Positions 52,679-61,617 of a stretch of 64,000 nt of DNA are shown piece after piece (position 1 is the stretch's first letter; every line of letters starts with the position of its first letter). The notes under the pieces are model-generated. The model was given only the letters and a program-made list of their open reading frames with translations. It was not told the origin of the DNA and ran no database searches. The position numbers were made by a program, and so were the translations under genes. This stretch comes from Aquirufa lenticrescens (lineage in GTDB: Bacteria > Bacteroidota > Bacteroidia > Cytophagales > Spirosomataceae): NCBI RefSeq assembly GCF_019916085.1, contig NZ_CP049834.1, positions 2,122,501 to 2,186,500 of the forward strand, written 5' to 3'.

Positions 52679-54732
52679 TCAGGTTGATATATCCGTTCTG
52701 CATTTTTTAATACTTCGGCTTTGTCCAAAGTCATTACCTTCGTCTTCTGCGCTTGGTATAGTTCGCGTTGATCCGCGAAGTGTTTCGACTCAGGATGTGA
52801 ACTAGCGCCAAAGGTATTCACCGTCTCAATGAGTGGTAAACCACCCCCTTTGGGAAACTTCACAAATCCTATGTAGGCATCACCGCTATTCATTTTGCGT
52901 TGTGATTCGCCCATAGGCTCGGACATGACCGCCGCTAACACATCTGGCATTCCGGCTTGCGGCCAATCTTGTTCTCCTCTTTTCAAGCGTTGAAACTCCC
53001 CTAGCGTCACGTCCAAGCGGCCATAGTGTTTCATCAAGAAATCGTGCACGTATTGCGTTAGCTCCACTGCTTCCGATTCTGTTAAGGGATCTTTAGAAGC
53101 CGTATGTCTGATTTTAGATGCCCCATAATAGGCAATGTTATAATACAAGGCGCCCACACTCTCAATATTGGTTACGTGGTTCCATTCTTTCAAGCCTTTT
53201 ATGATGGTCGCTAAGGCCGGGTATTTAGCTGCATCTAGCGTGAAAAGTACCGAAGCATCGTATCCATAGGGATATAAAATCTTCGCTGGTAATTGGCGAT
53301 CGAACTTGATGCGCTTCAAATCCTCCCAGCCTATTTTGTCGTAGGTATCAATTAAGTCCTTAGCCCGCTGTGAACGGTTATTGTGATAGGTCTCGTAACC
53401 GTCGTATTTATCATAGTTCGCCGGATTCAGATTCTCATTTACCGCCGTCGCCATAAAGGGCGAGTGATTCGTATTAAACAAATATCCAGCCGCTGGATTT
53501 AGGTGCTGCGGTAATTCATTCAGTGGTTTGAATTTTTCCCAAAGTGTCTCCCGCGTGTTTCCTGGTAGTGTGGAGGCCCAGTTGTATTTGGCATTACGAT
53601 ACGGCATCTTTCCATTCGAGATATAAAAGATATTGTCTTCCTTATCTGCGTACATAATGTTGAACATAGGCAGGTGATTCTGGTTCAAGGCCGCCTTGAA
53701 TTCCGTGAAGTTCGTAGAGCGGTTCATGGCGTACCATTGCTGAAGAGCCCCCGCATCCATTAGGGACGGAAGACGTAAAGAGAAATAAGCCCCTTTCGGC
53801 GATTTTACTGTAGGGCCATAGATGGATTCGTAGGCCATCTTTGAAACGGGGAAAGGAATCCCTTTGATGCTCAGTTTTATTTTTCTCTTTACTAAAGGCA
53901 ACCATTCGCCATCTACCTCGTATTGATCCGGATGTGCTTTGTCCGTCTTTAATTGATAGACGTCGATTTTATCTTGGAAGTTCACCGTATGCGCCCAAGC
54001 GAGATTAGGTGTTACTCCGTGGAAGATCAATGGGCCACCCGGGAATAAACCTCCCAAGATATTCCAACCCTCTTCTGACTGCACGTGTGCCTCGTAGAAA
54101 GCAGTAGCGCCCTCGATGGGCTGATGCGCATTAATGACTAACATTGGCTCTCCAGTAGCCGATTTCGAGCCCTTAATGGCAAAGGCATTACTTCCCTCTC
54201 CTGTGAAGCCGGGAAGTGAGGGAATGGAGCCATCTAATATCTTAGGTAAAGTTTTGTCAACCCCACAGAAAATCGCCACAGAAAACATCGTCGTCGCGAT
54301 ATAATCTTCGATAGCTATGGGAAACACGTGCTTGTTCACGACTTCCGATGGATGCGCTTTCCCGTAGGCCTCTAGACCCATCAAATACCCTTGCACGAGT
54401 TGCAGGAATTTAGGATCCATCGACTTAATCTGCTGATCGACCACCTTGCGGGTATTCAATAAGCCGAAGACAAAATCCACCGGAGCGCCTTTCTTTCCTA
54501 AGGCAGTGCCTAATTTGCCCTTACCCGTGAGGATAAGTGTCTGTATCGTCTTAAAGTCATCCTCTGAATGCGCCCAGGCTAAACCGTAAGCTACCTCCGG
54601 ATCCGTAGGGGCAAAAATGTGAGGTACACCGTAGGTATCACGCGCGATAGTGATTTTATCCTTGCGGATAATTGGTTGTTGGGCATTTGCCCAAAAAGTA
54701 ATCAGACAAAGAGCTAGTAGTTTTAATTTCAT
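52675..54732 (-). CDS. Penicillin-acylase-family Ntn hydrolase
   Basis: A 685-residue exported amide hydrolase (signal peptide LLALCLITFWANAQ). The autoproteolytic junction GEG-S181-N182-AFAIKG places the nucleophile serine at 181, separating an alpha chain (about 20-180) from a beta chain. VINAHQPIEG and LAWAHTVNFQDKIDVYQLK match the family. Members cut acyl amides such as penicillin G, acyl-homoserine lactones or N-acyl amino acids. It is the last gene of the four-gene operon with GH30, Gfo/Idh/MocA and PIG-L, which suggests an N-acylated glycoconjugate. Confidence 0.9.
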   Translation of the reverse strand: MKLKLLALCLITFWANAQQPIIRKDKITIARDTYGVPHIFAPTDPEVAYGLAWAHSEDDFKTIQTLILTGKGKLGTALGKKGAPVDFVFGLLNTRKVVDQQIKSMDPKFLQLVQGYLMGLEAYGKAHPSEVVNKHVFPIAIEDYIATTMFSVAIFCGVDKTLPKILDGSIPSLPGFTGEGSNAFAIKGSKSATGEPMLVINAHQPIEGATAFYEAHVQSEEGWNILGGLFPGGPLIFHGVTPNLAWAHTVNFQDKIDVYQLKTDKAHPDQYEVDGEWLPLVKRKIKLSIKGIPFPVSKMAYESIYGPTVKSPKGAYFSLRLPSLMDAGALQQWYAMNRSTNFTEFKAALNQNHLPMFNIMYADKEDNIFYISNGKMPYRNAKYNWASTLPGNTRETLWEKFKPLNELPQHLNPAAGYLFNTNHSPFMATAVNENLNPANYDKYDGYETYHNNRSQRAKDLIDTYDKIGWEDLKRIKFDRQLPAKILYPYGYDASVLFTLDAAKYPALATIIKGLKEWNHVTNIESVGALYYNIAYYGASKIRHTASKDPLTESEAVELTQYVHDFLMKHYGRLDVTLGEFQRLKRGEQDWPQAGMPDVLAAVMSEPMGESQRKMNSGDAYIGFVKFPKGGGLPLIETVNTFGASSHPESKHFADQRELYQAQKTKVMTLDKAEVLKNAERIYQPD

Positions 54733-57194
54733 TATTGAGGTTTTGCGAGTAAGTTAGCTAGTAATCGGTAGGCACCTGGAACGCCTGCCGGTAATTCACG
54801 GAAGAAGACCAATCCGGTATAAATGAATTGACCTTTTCCGTATTTTGTCACAGCGATGTTTCCCTTGTTTTGGGATTCACCAGGATCTGAAAATCCTAAT
54901 GGAAACTCAAAATGAGGGTCAGTTGTTTCAGCGGTATAAATACTGCGTTCTTGAATCCAATCCCTAAAGTCGTTTTCGCTGATTTTATTAGGACTATTCA
55001 ATAGCGGATGAGTAGGCAGCAGGAATTCCGGCTTAGCCTCTTCTTTCGTAATCCGGTTACGCGACACTAATAAGGGATAAGGCGACATGCTCGACTTCAT
55101 GGGGCCTAAGAAACTGGCGGTATTGTATTGTACCACGTAATTGCCGCCATTTTCGATGTATTTCATGATTTCTGAATAAGCGTTTTCCCAATAGTCATTC
55201 GTGTTGTAAGCACGCACGCCTGTTAAAACCACATCGTATTTCTGCAGATTCGCTGCCGTTAAGTCTTTCTCCGCTAAGAAGTCCACCTCGTAGCCCATTT
55301 GCTTTAATGCCTCAGGTACTTTATCGCCGGCGCCTTTGATATAGCCTAAGCGATTTCCTTTTTTCGCGAAATCAATGTGCAGTAAGCTTAAGTTCACGGG
55401 GGTGAAATAGCGTTGCGTAGGGATGTGTGGGTATTCGATGGTTTGCAAGGTCAAGGAATCTACCCAGTTGTCAGTTCCGGATGAAATGTGCAGTTGGATG
55501 TTGCTCGATAGTTTACCTAGCGGTACCGATGCCTCAGTAAAGGAAATAGGCCATTCGCGCTTCTCTCCTGCTTTCATTCCGTCTTTTACTGGGATGTTTG
55601 CCAAAACCGATGCTCCCGACTTTACCTCGATTTTACCTGGCTTTAAGGCCGCAAGCGCTGTGATGGAGAGGTTAGTGGTTTTCGTTGCCTTGCTTCCTTT
55701 AGGTAATAATACCACGTTCGAACTCAAGCTAAAGACCGTTTTAGGGGTCACGGCAATCGGTTGAAGAATTTCCCCTTTCACTGGATCGATGATCAATTCT
55801 TGTACGGGTTTCTCTAGCGAAAATTCTTCTCCTCCAATCATAAAGGTGGCTTTTGCCGTATAGGCAGGATCCACTTTTGCTTGACCAATTTTTTGCTGGT
55901 CACTGACATTAAAGTGTCCCGTGGCTTTCGCTTCTTGTATCCAATAAGGTTGTGTGATAGGCGCGGAGGCCGTAATACTGCGATTGAATGGATATTTTTT
56001 ATAGGGTTCTAAAGTGCCCTTAATGGTCGAATCTATACCTGCGAAGGAAATCTTCACATTTTCTACCCGAATAGGTGCGCGAACAATAAACTCCGTCTTA
56101 ATCGGAAGTTTTTCTCCTACCGCTACGATGCCTTGTGAAGTTGTAGCTCCGAGGTAAATCCCGGCAGCATTGACTATCCAAGCATTGATTTCGTTGATTT
56201 TCTTCTGTGTCCAAGGGCTGCTAGGTAGCGCTTGGATGGATTTTTTTAAGCTGATTAGAGCCGAAATGCTCTCGTAAGGTTTCGCTGGATTGTAGGCTTT
56301 TATGATGGGTTCGATAAGTGCGTCGATGGTTGGATTCACCCGATTCCAAGAAGCATCAATGCCATCCCACAAGTATTCTTTAGGAGCATCACCGCCTAAA
56401 GTGGCGAAGTATTCGGTACTTCTTCCGCGATCTACCGCAAAGCCAAAACCTTGGGATTTGTGTTGGCTACGACTGAAAGCGGCTAGTTCGCCGGTGCTTT
56501 GGCCTAAAAAAGGCAAATAATCGCCTATGTTGACTTTAAATTGAGAATCTGAGATGGTTGAATTACCGGTAGAACCCGGGAAACGGAACGTATTCCACAG
56601 TAAGCGTTTCGCCTGCCAAACGTCCACTCCCTTTTTCAATTGTTCCGGGAACATCTTGGGATCTGCCGCTGCCTTATAAGCTTCAATGGCCAGTGCCGCG
56701 GAGGCAGAGTGATGTCCGTGTCCAGCCCGCGCATCCGGAGGAAAACGCGTGAAAATGATATCAGGACGTGTTTTGCGAATGACCCAAACTAAGTCTGAGA
56801 GAATCAGTTGCTTGTCCCAAAATGCCAAAGCCTCATCCGTCGACTTCGAAAAACCAAAGTCAAAAGCGCGCGAAAAATATTGATTTGCGCCATCGATTCT
56901 CCTAGCCGCTAACAACTCTTGTGTTCTAATTAATCCTAAGGGCACACCTTGCTCGTCGCCGATAAGGTTTTGGCCTCCATCTCCCCTAGTACACGCAAAA
57001 TAATTCGTCTCCCAATGTTGCTGCTGGGCGAACCACGTCAACATGTGCGTGCTTTCATCATCTGGGTGAGCTGCCACGTGTAACACGGAGCCGAGTACGC
57101 GTAATTTCTGCAAATCTTCGCCTAATTGGGCTGATGTGCGTTGTTGAGCTAAAACTGGAAAGGCCAATAAGGCGAAAAGGATGAGTTTTTTCAT
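54732..57194 (-). CDS. Large exported PIG-L family deacetylase
   Basis: The start is placed at the ATG at 57194 (MKKLILFALLAFPVLAQQ, a signal peptide), which overlaps the upstream TAA, giving 820 residues. The PIG-L/LmbE domain has the zinc motif AHPDDE at 42-47 and HGHHSASAALAIEA near 165. Beyond about 280 come beta-rich domains, and a C-terminal glutamine-amidotransferase-like region follows (GAGDKVPEALKQMGYEVDFL; YNTASFLGPM). PIG-L enzymes remove N-acetyl groups from amino sugars. It overlaps the acylase gene by 1 bp. Confidence 0.9.
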   Translation of the reverse strand: MKKLILFALLAFPVLAQQRTSAQLGEDLQKLRVLGSVLHVAAHPDDESTHMLTWFAQQQHWETNYFACTRGDGGQNLIGDEQGVPLGLIRTQELLAARRIDGANQYFSRAFDFGFSKSTDEALAFWDKQLILSDLVWVIRKTRPDIIFTRFPPDARAGHGHHSASAALAIEAYKAAADPKMFPEQLKKGVDVWQAKRLLWNTFRFPGSTGNSTISDSQFKVNIGDYLPFLGQSTGELAAFSRSQHKSQGFGFAVDRGRSTEYFATLGGDAPKEYLWDGIDASWNRVNPTIDALIEPIIKAYNPAKPYESISALISLKKSIQALPSSPWTQKKINEINAWIVNAAGIYLGATTSQGIVAVGEKLPIKTEFIVRAPIRVENVKISFAGIDSTIKGTLEPYKKYPFNRSITASAPITQPYWIQEAKATGHFNVSDQQKIGQAKVDPAYTAKATFMIGGEEFSLEKPVQELIIDPVKGEILQPIAVTPKTVFSLSSNVVLLPKGSKATKTTNLSITALAALKPGKIEVKSGASVLANIPVKDGMKAGEKREWPISFTEASVPLGKLSSNIQLHISSGTDNWVDSLTLQTIEYPHIPTQRYFTPVNLSLLHIDFAKKGNRLGYIKGAGDKVPEALKQMGYEVDFLAEKDLTAANLQKYDVVLTGVRAYNTNDYWENAYSEIMKYIENGGNYVVQYNTASFLGPMKSSMSPYPLLVSRNRITKEEAKPEFLLPTHPLLNSPNKISENDFRDWIQERSIYTAETTDPHFEFPLGFSDPGESQNKGNIAVTKYGKGQFIYTGLVFFRELPAGVPGAYRLLANLLAKPQ

Positions 57195-58558
57195 TAGCTT
57201 AACATGTTTCGGTTCCACGGTCCACGGTAATTTCTTTCTAGAAGAGCGGTTGCTTCCGGGTCATTTAACACCGTTTTTGTTCCTGGGTCGTAGGAAAGTG
57301 GTCGCCCTAATTTCATCGAAAGATTCGCCAGAATGCAAGATGCGGTGGAAATGTGGCCCTCAGAGATGTCTGCAATAGGTTTTGAACTTTTATCTATCGC
57401 AGCTAAGAAATCCAGCATGTGTCCACGTGTGGCCGGTGCCGCATTTAGTTCGATGCGATCCTCTTTCAAATCTTCCGGATATTTCTCTTTCTCATATACC
57501 ACGTCCATATGCAATTTCTCGCCTTTGGGATCCGTAGGTGTGAAATCGTACTTCATTGTGCTCATTCGCAGGGTTCCTTTTTCTCCATAAATGGTTAAAC
57601 CCCACGGATATTCTGGATCTGGAGGAGTGCCCCAGCTTCTATGTTGCCAAACACAATTCAAACCATTGTATTCAAAAACAGCTGTTTGCGTGTCAGGGAT
57701 GTTGGATTTGCCCTCTTTTTGGACATAGATCCCTCCCTCTGAACTTACGCGGTTAGGCCAGCCTAAATCTAGCATCCAGCGCGCCGTATCGAACATGTGG
57801 ATGCACATATCGCCCATAATTCCATTTCCATATTCCTCAAACGTTCTCCACCAGCGGGTGTGCGGTAAACCGTCATAAGGACGCAATGGCGCAGGTCCGG
57901 TCCACATTTCGTAGTCAAAATAGTCTGGAACGGCTTGGACTGGCGGATTACCATTATTGCGCATGTGGTAATAGCAATACATTTCTACGTGTGCCACTTT
58001 ACCTAAAAGACCTTTATCGATGATTTCTTTTTTGGCCTGGATTAAATGAGGCGTGCTTTTACGCTGTGTCCCCACCTGAACCGTTTTACTATATTTTCTA
58101 GCTGCAGCCACCATCGCCTCGCCTTCTAGCACATCGACCGAAATAGGTTTTTGGACATAGACATGGGCTCCAGCTTTCACTGCATCAATCATCTGTAAGG
58201 CGTGCCAGTGATCCGGGCTTCCTACAATGGCGATGTCTAATTCATTTTCCTTTAATAGTTGGCGGTAATCGCCGTATAATTTCGGCGTTTTGCGTGATTT
58301 CTGACGCGCAGCCACGAGCTTACCCGCTTCCGTTAACATATTTCGATCTGGATCGCACAGAGCCACCACTTCTACAGGTACAACCTGCATCAGACGGAAT
58401 AAATCGCTCTTTCCATACCAGCCGGCGCCAATTAAGGCCACTCGGTAAGGACGTGTTGGATTCACTAAATCTAATCCATAAGCGCCAAAAGTAGACAAAG
58501 CCAAGGCGGCCGATGCCCCTTTCATAAAATGTCTGCGGTTAATGTTGAATGTTTTCAT
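57194..58558 (-). CDS. Tat-exported Gfo/Idh/MocA oxidoreductase
   Basis: A 454-residue NAD(P)-dependent oxidoreductase. The N-terminus INRRHFMKGASAALALSTFG is a twin-arginine export signal. The Rossmann motif VALIGAGWYGKSD is at about 39-51. DIAIVGSPDHWHALQMIDAV and HVYVQKPISVDV (with the conserved EKP-type Lys) follow, then a C-terminal alpha/beta domain. Such periplasmic enzymes act on sugars or glycosides with bound NAD. It overlaps GH30 upstream by 4 bp. Confidence 0.92.
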   Translation of the reverse strand: MKTFNINRRHFMKGASAALALSTFGAYGLDLVNPTRPYRVALIGAGWYGKSDLFRLMQVVPVEVVALCDPDRNMLTEAGKLVAARQKSRKTPKLYGDYRQLLKENELDIAIVGSPDHWHALQMIDAVKAGAHVYVQKPISVDVLEGEAMVAAARKYSKTVQVGTQRKSTPHLIQAKKEIIDKGLLGKVAHVEMYCYYHMRNNGNPPVQAVPDYFDYEMWTGPAPLRPYDGLPHTRWWRTFEEYGNGIMGDMCIHMFDTARWMLDLGWPNRVSSEGGIYVQKEGKSNIPDTQTAVFEYNGLNCVWQHRSWGTPPDPEYPWGLTIYGEKGTLRMSTMKYDFTPTDPKGEKLHMDVVYEKEKYPEDLKEDRIELNAAPATRGHMLDFLAAIDKSSKPIADISEGHISTASCILANLSMKLGRPLSYDPGTKTVLNDPEATALLERNYRGPWNRNMLS

Positions 58559-59862
58559 AGGATGATCGTTATGACTGATTCAGCCGGTATTTCTAGGTTT
58601 AGTTTTTCTACGCTCAGGTTCTTTTTGCGGCCCTCGTTTTGGACTAATAATACTGTTTTTCCATCTGGACGCTTGAAAGCTGCAGCCTGAATTCCTTCCG
58701 GCACTTCGATTCCTAAACGTACAGAGCCAGCCGGTACAAATCGCGCTGCTTGCATAACAATATAATAAGATTGATTGCGGATGATATCCTGACCTGATAT
58801 GGTTAGCGCACCTAAACATTCCGTGCAACCACCAGGTGTATGAGGCCCATAGCTAGGATCATTCGCTAAATTCCATTCAATGGCCGTTTTTGCATGGTTA
58901 TTCATCGCGCCTAAAATGACATTCTTCACATGCCACATAAAGTCGCCCGTAAAATCACCTTTATACCCCGTCCACTGTTCCGTAAAATAGAGGTCTTTAT
59001 CCGGATGCGCCGCTTTCACTTTGCTTAGGGCTGAAATATCCCCATTGTACAAGTGAAAGGCTGACCCACTCACATATTGCTTTGCTTCTGCATCGTTTAA
59101 TAGATCGATGGCGTATTCTGGATGATCGCAATTGTGATCATAGACGATTATTTTAGTTGAAATATTTCGCTTTTTGAAAACGGGTCCTAAAGCCATTTTG
59201 ATAAAATTCGCCTGCATCTGTGAGCTCATGTACATACTTGGATTATTACCAGGATGAAGGGGCTCGTTTTGGGGTGTTAATGCCCAAATGGGTATTCCCT
59301 CTTTTTCCATCGCTTGAATGTAGTTTGCGAGGTAATTCGCATAGGTTGTATAGTGTTTTTCCAAAAGCGATCCACCTTTGCTCTCCCCATTATCCTTCAT
59401 CCAGGTGGGTGGAGACCAAGGCGTGGCCATCAATTTTATCGCTGGGTTAATCGCTAAAATTTGCTGTAAAACAGGAATTAGATCAGCTTTTGAGGGCTCT
59501 AAGCTGAATTTTTTGGGCTTGTCCTCATAGGAAAATACAGTGGCGTCTAGATCTGTAGCCCCTATGCCAATTCTCAAAACGGAGATTCCGTTTTTGCCAA
59601 ATAGCTCCTGCAGTAAAGCAGCTCTTTTCGTGGGCTCTAATTGCTGAAATAATTGGGCGCTACCGCCGGTTAACGTGAATCCGAATCCATCGATGCTTTG
59701 AAAGGTCTGTTCTGGATGAAGGACTATCTTTGCCCCACTGAAATCACTCGAAAGTTGATCGGTCTTTTGAAAAAAGGATTTCTGTTTAGGAAGGCTAAGA
59801 AAGGTTTCTGTTTGGGCAAAACAGAAAAGAGGCAAGCTTAGCAGCAGCAATAGTATTTTCAT
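58555..59862 (-). CDS. GH30-family glycoside hydrolase (glucosylceramidase-like)
   Basis: The start is placed at the ATG at 59862 (MKILLLLLSLPLFCFAQ, a signal peptide), giving 435 residues. The TIM barrel has the acid/base Glu in ALTPQNEPLHPGN (E200) and the nucleophile Glu in LYFTEQWTG (E295). SIDGFGFTLTGGSAQL and ATPWSPPTWMKDNG are typical of GH30 subfamilies with beta-glucosidase/glucosylceramidase activity. A small C-terminal beta domain follows (RKKNLSVEKLNLEIPAESVI). It is the first gene of the catabolic operon. Confidence 0.92.
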   Translation of the reverse strand: MKILLLLLSLPLFCFAQTETFLSLPKQKSFFQKTDQLSSDFSGAKIVLHPEQTFQSIDGFGFTLTGGSAQLFQQLEPTKRAALLQELFGKNGISVLRIGIGATDLDATVFSYEDKPKKFSLEPSKADLIPVLQQILAINPAIKLMATPWSPPTWMKDNGESKGGSLLEKHYTTYANYLANYIQAMEKEGIPIWALTPQNEPLHPGNNPSMYMSSQMQANFIKMALGPVFKKRNISTKIIVYDHNCDHPEYAIDLLNDAEAKQYVSGSAFHLYNGDISALSKVKAAHPDKDLYFTEQWTGYKGDFTGDFMWHVKNVILGAMNNHAKTAIEWNLANDPSYGPHTPGGCTECLGALTISGQDIIRNQSYYIVMQAARFVPAGSVRLGIEVPEGIQAAAFKRPDGKTVLLVQNEGRKKNLSVEKLNLEIPAESVITIIL

Positions 59863-59892
59863 AGGTTTAAATTTCATTAAAGATATCGATTA

Positions 59893-59931
59893 TTTACAAA
59901 AAAATAAACCGCCTTTTTTAGGGGCGGTTTA
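59893..59931 (-). terminator. Terminator downstream of the SulP gene
   Basis: Stem TAAACCGCC (59905-59913) / GGCGGTTTA (59923-59931). Reading leftward it is followed by TTTTTTTG. It lies about 95 bp after the SulP stop, beyond heptamer array E, and about 30 bp before the GH30 start region. Confidence 0.85.
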
Positions 59932-59944
59932 AAGTTAGGAAAAG

Positions 59945-60037
59945 AGTCAGGGAGTCAAATAGTCAGGGAGTCCGAAGTCGTTAGTCTGAAGGAAAAAAGA
60001 CCTCCGGACTCAGTCCCTTCGGACTATTTTCCTCCGG
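59945..60037. repeat. Degenerate repeat array E (AGTC/GACT type)
   Basis: AGTC begins at 59945, 59953, 59961, 59969, 59976 and 59983, so the period is 8,8,8 then 7,7. From about 60001 the complement type appears (CCTCCGGACT, CAGTCCC, TTCGGACT, TTTCCTCCGGA). The array folds back on itself, shares the GACT and CCGGACT words with array D, and supplies the last codons (SGGK) and stop of the SulP gene. Confidence 0.8.
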
Positions 60038-61616
60038 AATATTTCTTCCGTTTCATCGCCCCGGCCTTGTGACCTGAGAGCGATTTGTGTGAATCTAACC
60101 CTATAAGAGTCACAGATCCACCTCCGCGTTCATAATCGTGCTTAAAGTGTTCGAAATTTTCCATTACAGAGTGATCAACTAGATGCGTTTTGGAAAGATC
60201 AATCGTTACGTTGAATCCGGATGGAATGGCTTCTAGTTTACGCTTGATCCCCAAGTAATTTGTGAATACCGCGGCATCTGAAATCTCGACAAGGTAGGCG
60301 TCATCCGTGAATGAAACCTCTGTAGGTGCGCTGAAGATGGCTTTTAATGGCTTGCCATTAAATAAATTGACTAAAATTTCGGTTAAAATACCTGCCCCAA
60401 TTCCTACCAGTAAATCCACTCCTAACGTGAAAATAATAGTCACTAAGAAAATCAATAGTTGCTCCTTTCCTTTCTCCAAAGTGTGGATGAATTCTTTCGG
60501 GTGGGTTAACTTGATACCCACTGTAATTAACATGGCTGCTAATGCTGTATTCGGGATTAACTCAATTAAATGAGCGGCTAATAAGACGAATACTAAAATA
60601 AAGAATCCGTGGAAGAAGTTTGCCCACCGTGTTTTGGCCCCATTCGCAATATTAGCGGATGAACGAGCTACCTCTGAGATCATTGGTAATCCACCTAAAA
60701 ACGCGACCAATGTATTCCCGATACCGGTTGCAATCAAATCTTTGTTCGCATCTGATTTACGTTTGTAGGGATCTAACATATCCATGGCTTTTACCGTCAA
60801 AAGTGATTCCAATGTACCCACTAGGGCAAACATTATCACAAACTTGATAAACGTTCCAGTTTGAGTGAAGCCTTCAAAAGAGGCATTCAATTTGATATTA
60901 TCAACCAAATTCCCAATGTGAACAAGGGCATATCCTGGTTCAGTGGTTTGAAAGTCCATGATTAATTCCGCCGGAATCGCAATCGCTAAAACAACTAATG
61001 GCGCAGGGATTTTTTTAATTAGCGGGTTCTTAATGTAAGGCCATCCCATCATAATGACTAAGCTGATCGCACCGATTAAAGTAGCCTTGGGGTCCCAATT
61101 CGCAATAAATTCAGGTATGGATGCGAATAATTCTAATGGCTCCTTCCCTTTTGTGAGAATCGGATTCACGTCTAAAAATACTGGAATCTGCTTGCCTATG
61201 ATGATTAATCCAATCGCTGCTAACATACCATGCACGGCAGAAAGTGGGAAGAAATCCATCAATTTACCCATTTTGAATACCCCGAAAAGGATTTGGACTA
61301 AACCTGCTACCACCATCGCTCCTAGGGCTAAGTGCCAGCCTTGTTCTCCTCCGCCAAATTCAGCTACTGCTCCCGCCACAATCACAATTAATCCAGCTGC
61401 AGGTCCTTTTATGGTTAAACGTGATCCACTAAATAAACTGACAACGATACCCCCAATGATGGCGGTAAGTAAACCCATAATCGGAGGGAAATCCGATGCT
61501 TTAGCAATCCCTAAACTTAAGGGAAGCGCTAATAAAAAAACAATAAATCCAGAGGCTGCGTCTGACGCATAGTTCTCTTTTAATCCGGCTAGGCCGTCTT
61601 TAGGTATATTCTTCAT
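60024..61616 (-). CDS. SulP-family anion transporter with STAS domain
   Basis: The start is placed at the ATG at 61616 (MKNIPKDGLAGLKENYASD), 2 bp after the DabB stop; the longer frame would overlap that gene. The protein has 530 residues. The SulP membrane domain has about 12-14 helices with DAASGFIVFLLALPLSLGIA, LTIKGPAAGLIVIVAGAV and FLGGLPMISEVARSSANIAN. A C-terminal STAS domain is at about 440-515 (VTIDLSKTHLVDHSVMENFE). SulP proteins carry bicarbonate or sulfate; linkage to dabAB suggests bicarbonate. The last residues come from array E. Confidence 0.93.
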   Translation of the reverse strand: MKNIPKDGLAGLKENYASDAASGFIVFLLALPLSLGIAKASDFPPIMGLLTAIIGGIVVSLFSGSRLTIKGPAAGLIVIVAGAVAEFGGGEQGWHLALGAMVVAGLVQILFGVFKMGKLMDFFPLSAVHGMLAAIGLIIIGKQIPVFLDVNPILTKGKEPLELFASIPEFIANWDPKATLIGAISLVIMMGWPYIKNPLIKKIPAPLVVLAIAIPAELIMDFQTTEPGYALVHIGNLVDNIKLNASFEGFTQTGTFIKFVIMFALVGTLESLLTVKAMDMLDPYKRKSDANKDLIATGIGNTLVAFLGGLPMISEVARSSANIANGAKTRWANFFHGFFILVFVLLAAHLIELIPNTALAAMLITVGIKLTHPKEFIHTLEKGKEQLLIFLVTIIFTLGVDLLVGIGAGILTEILVNLFNGKPLKAIFSAPTEVSFTDDAYLVEISDAAVFTNYLGIKRKLEAIPSGFNVTIDLSKTHLVDHSVMENFEHFKHDYERGGGSVTLIGLDSHKSLSGHKAGAMKRKKYSGGK

Positions 61617-61617
61617 C

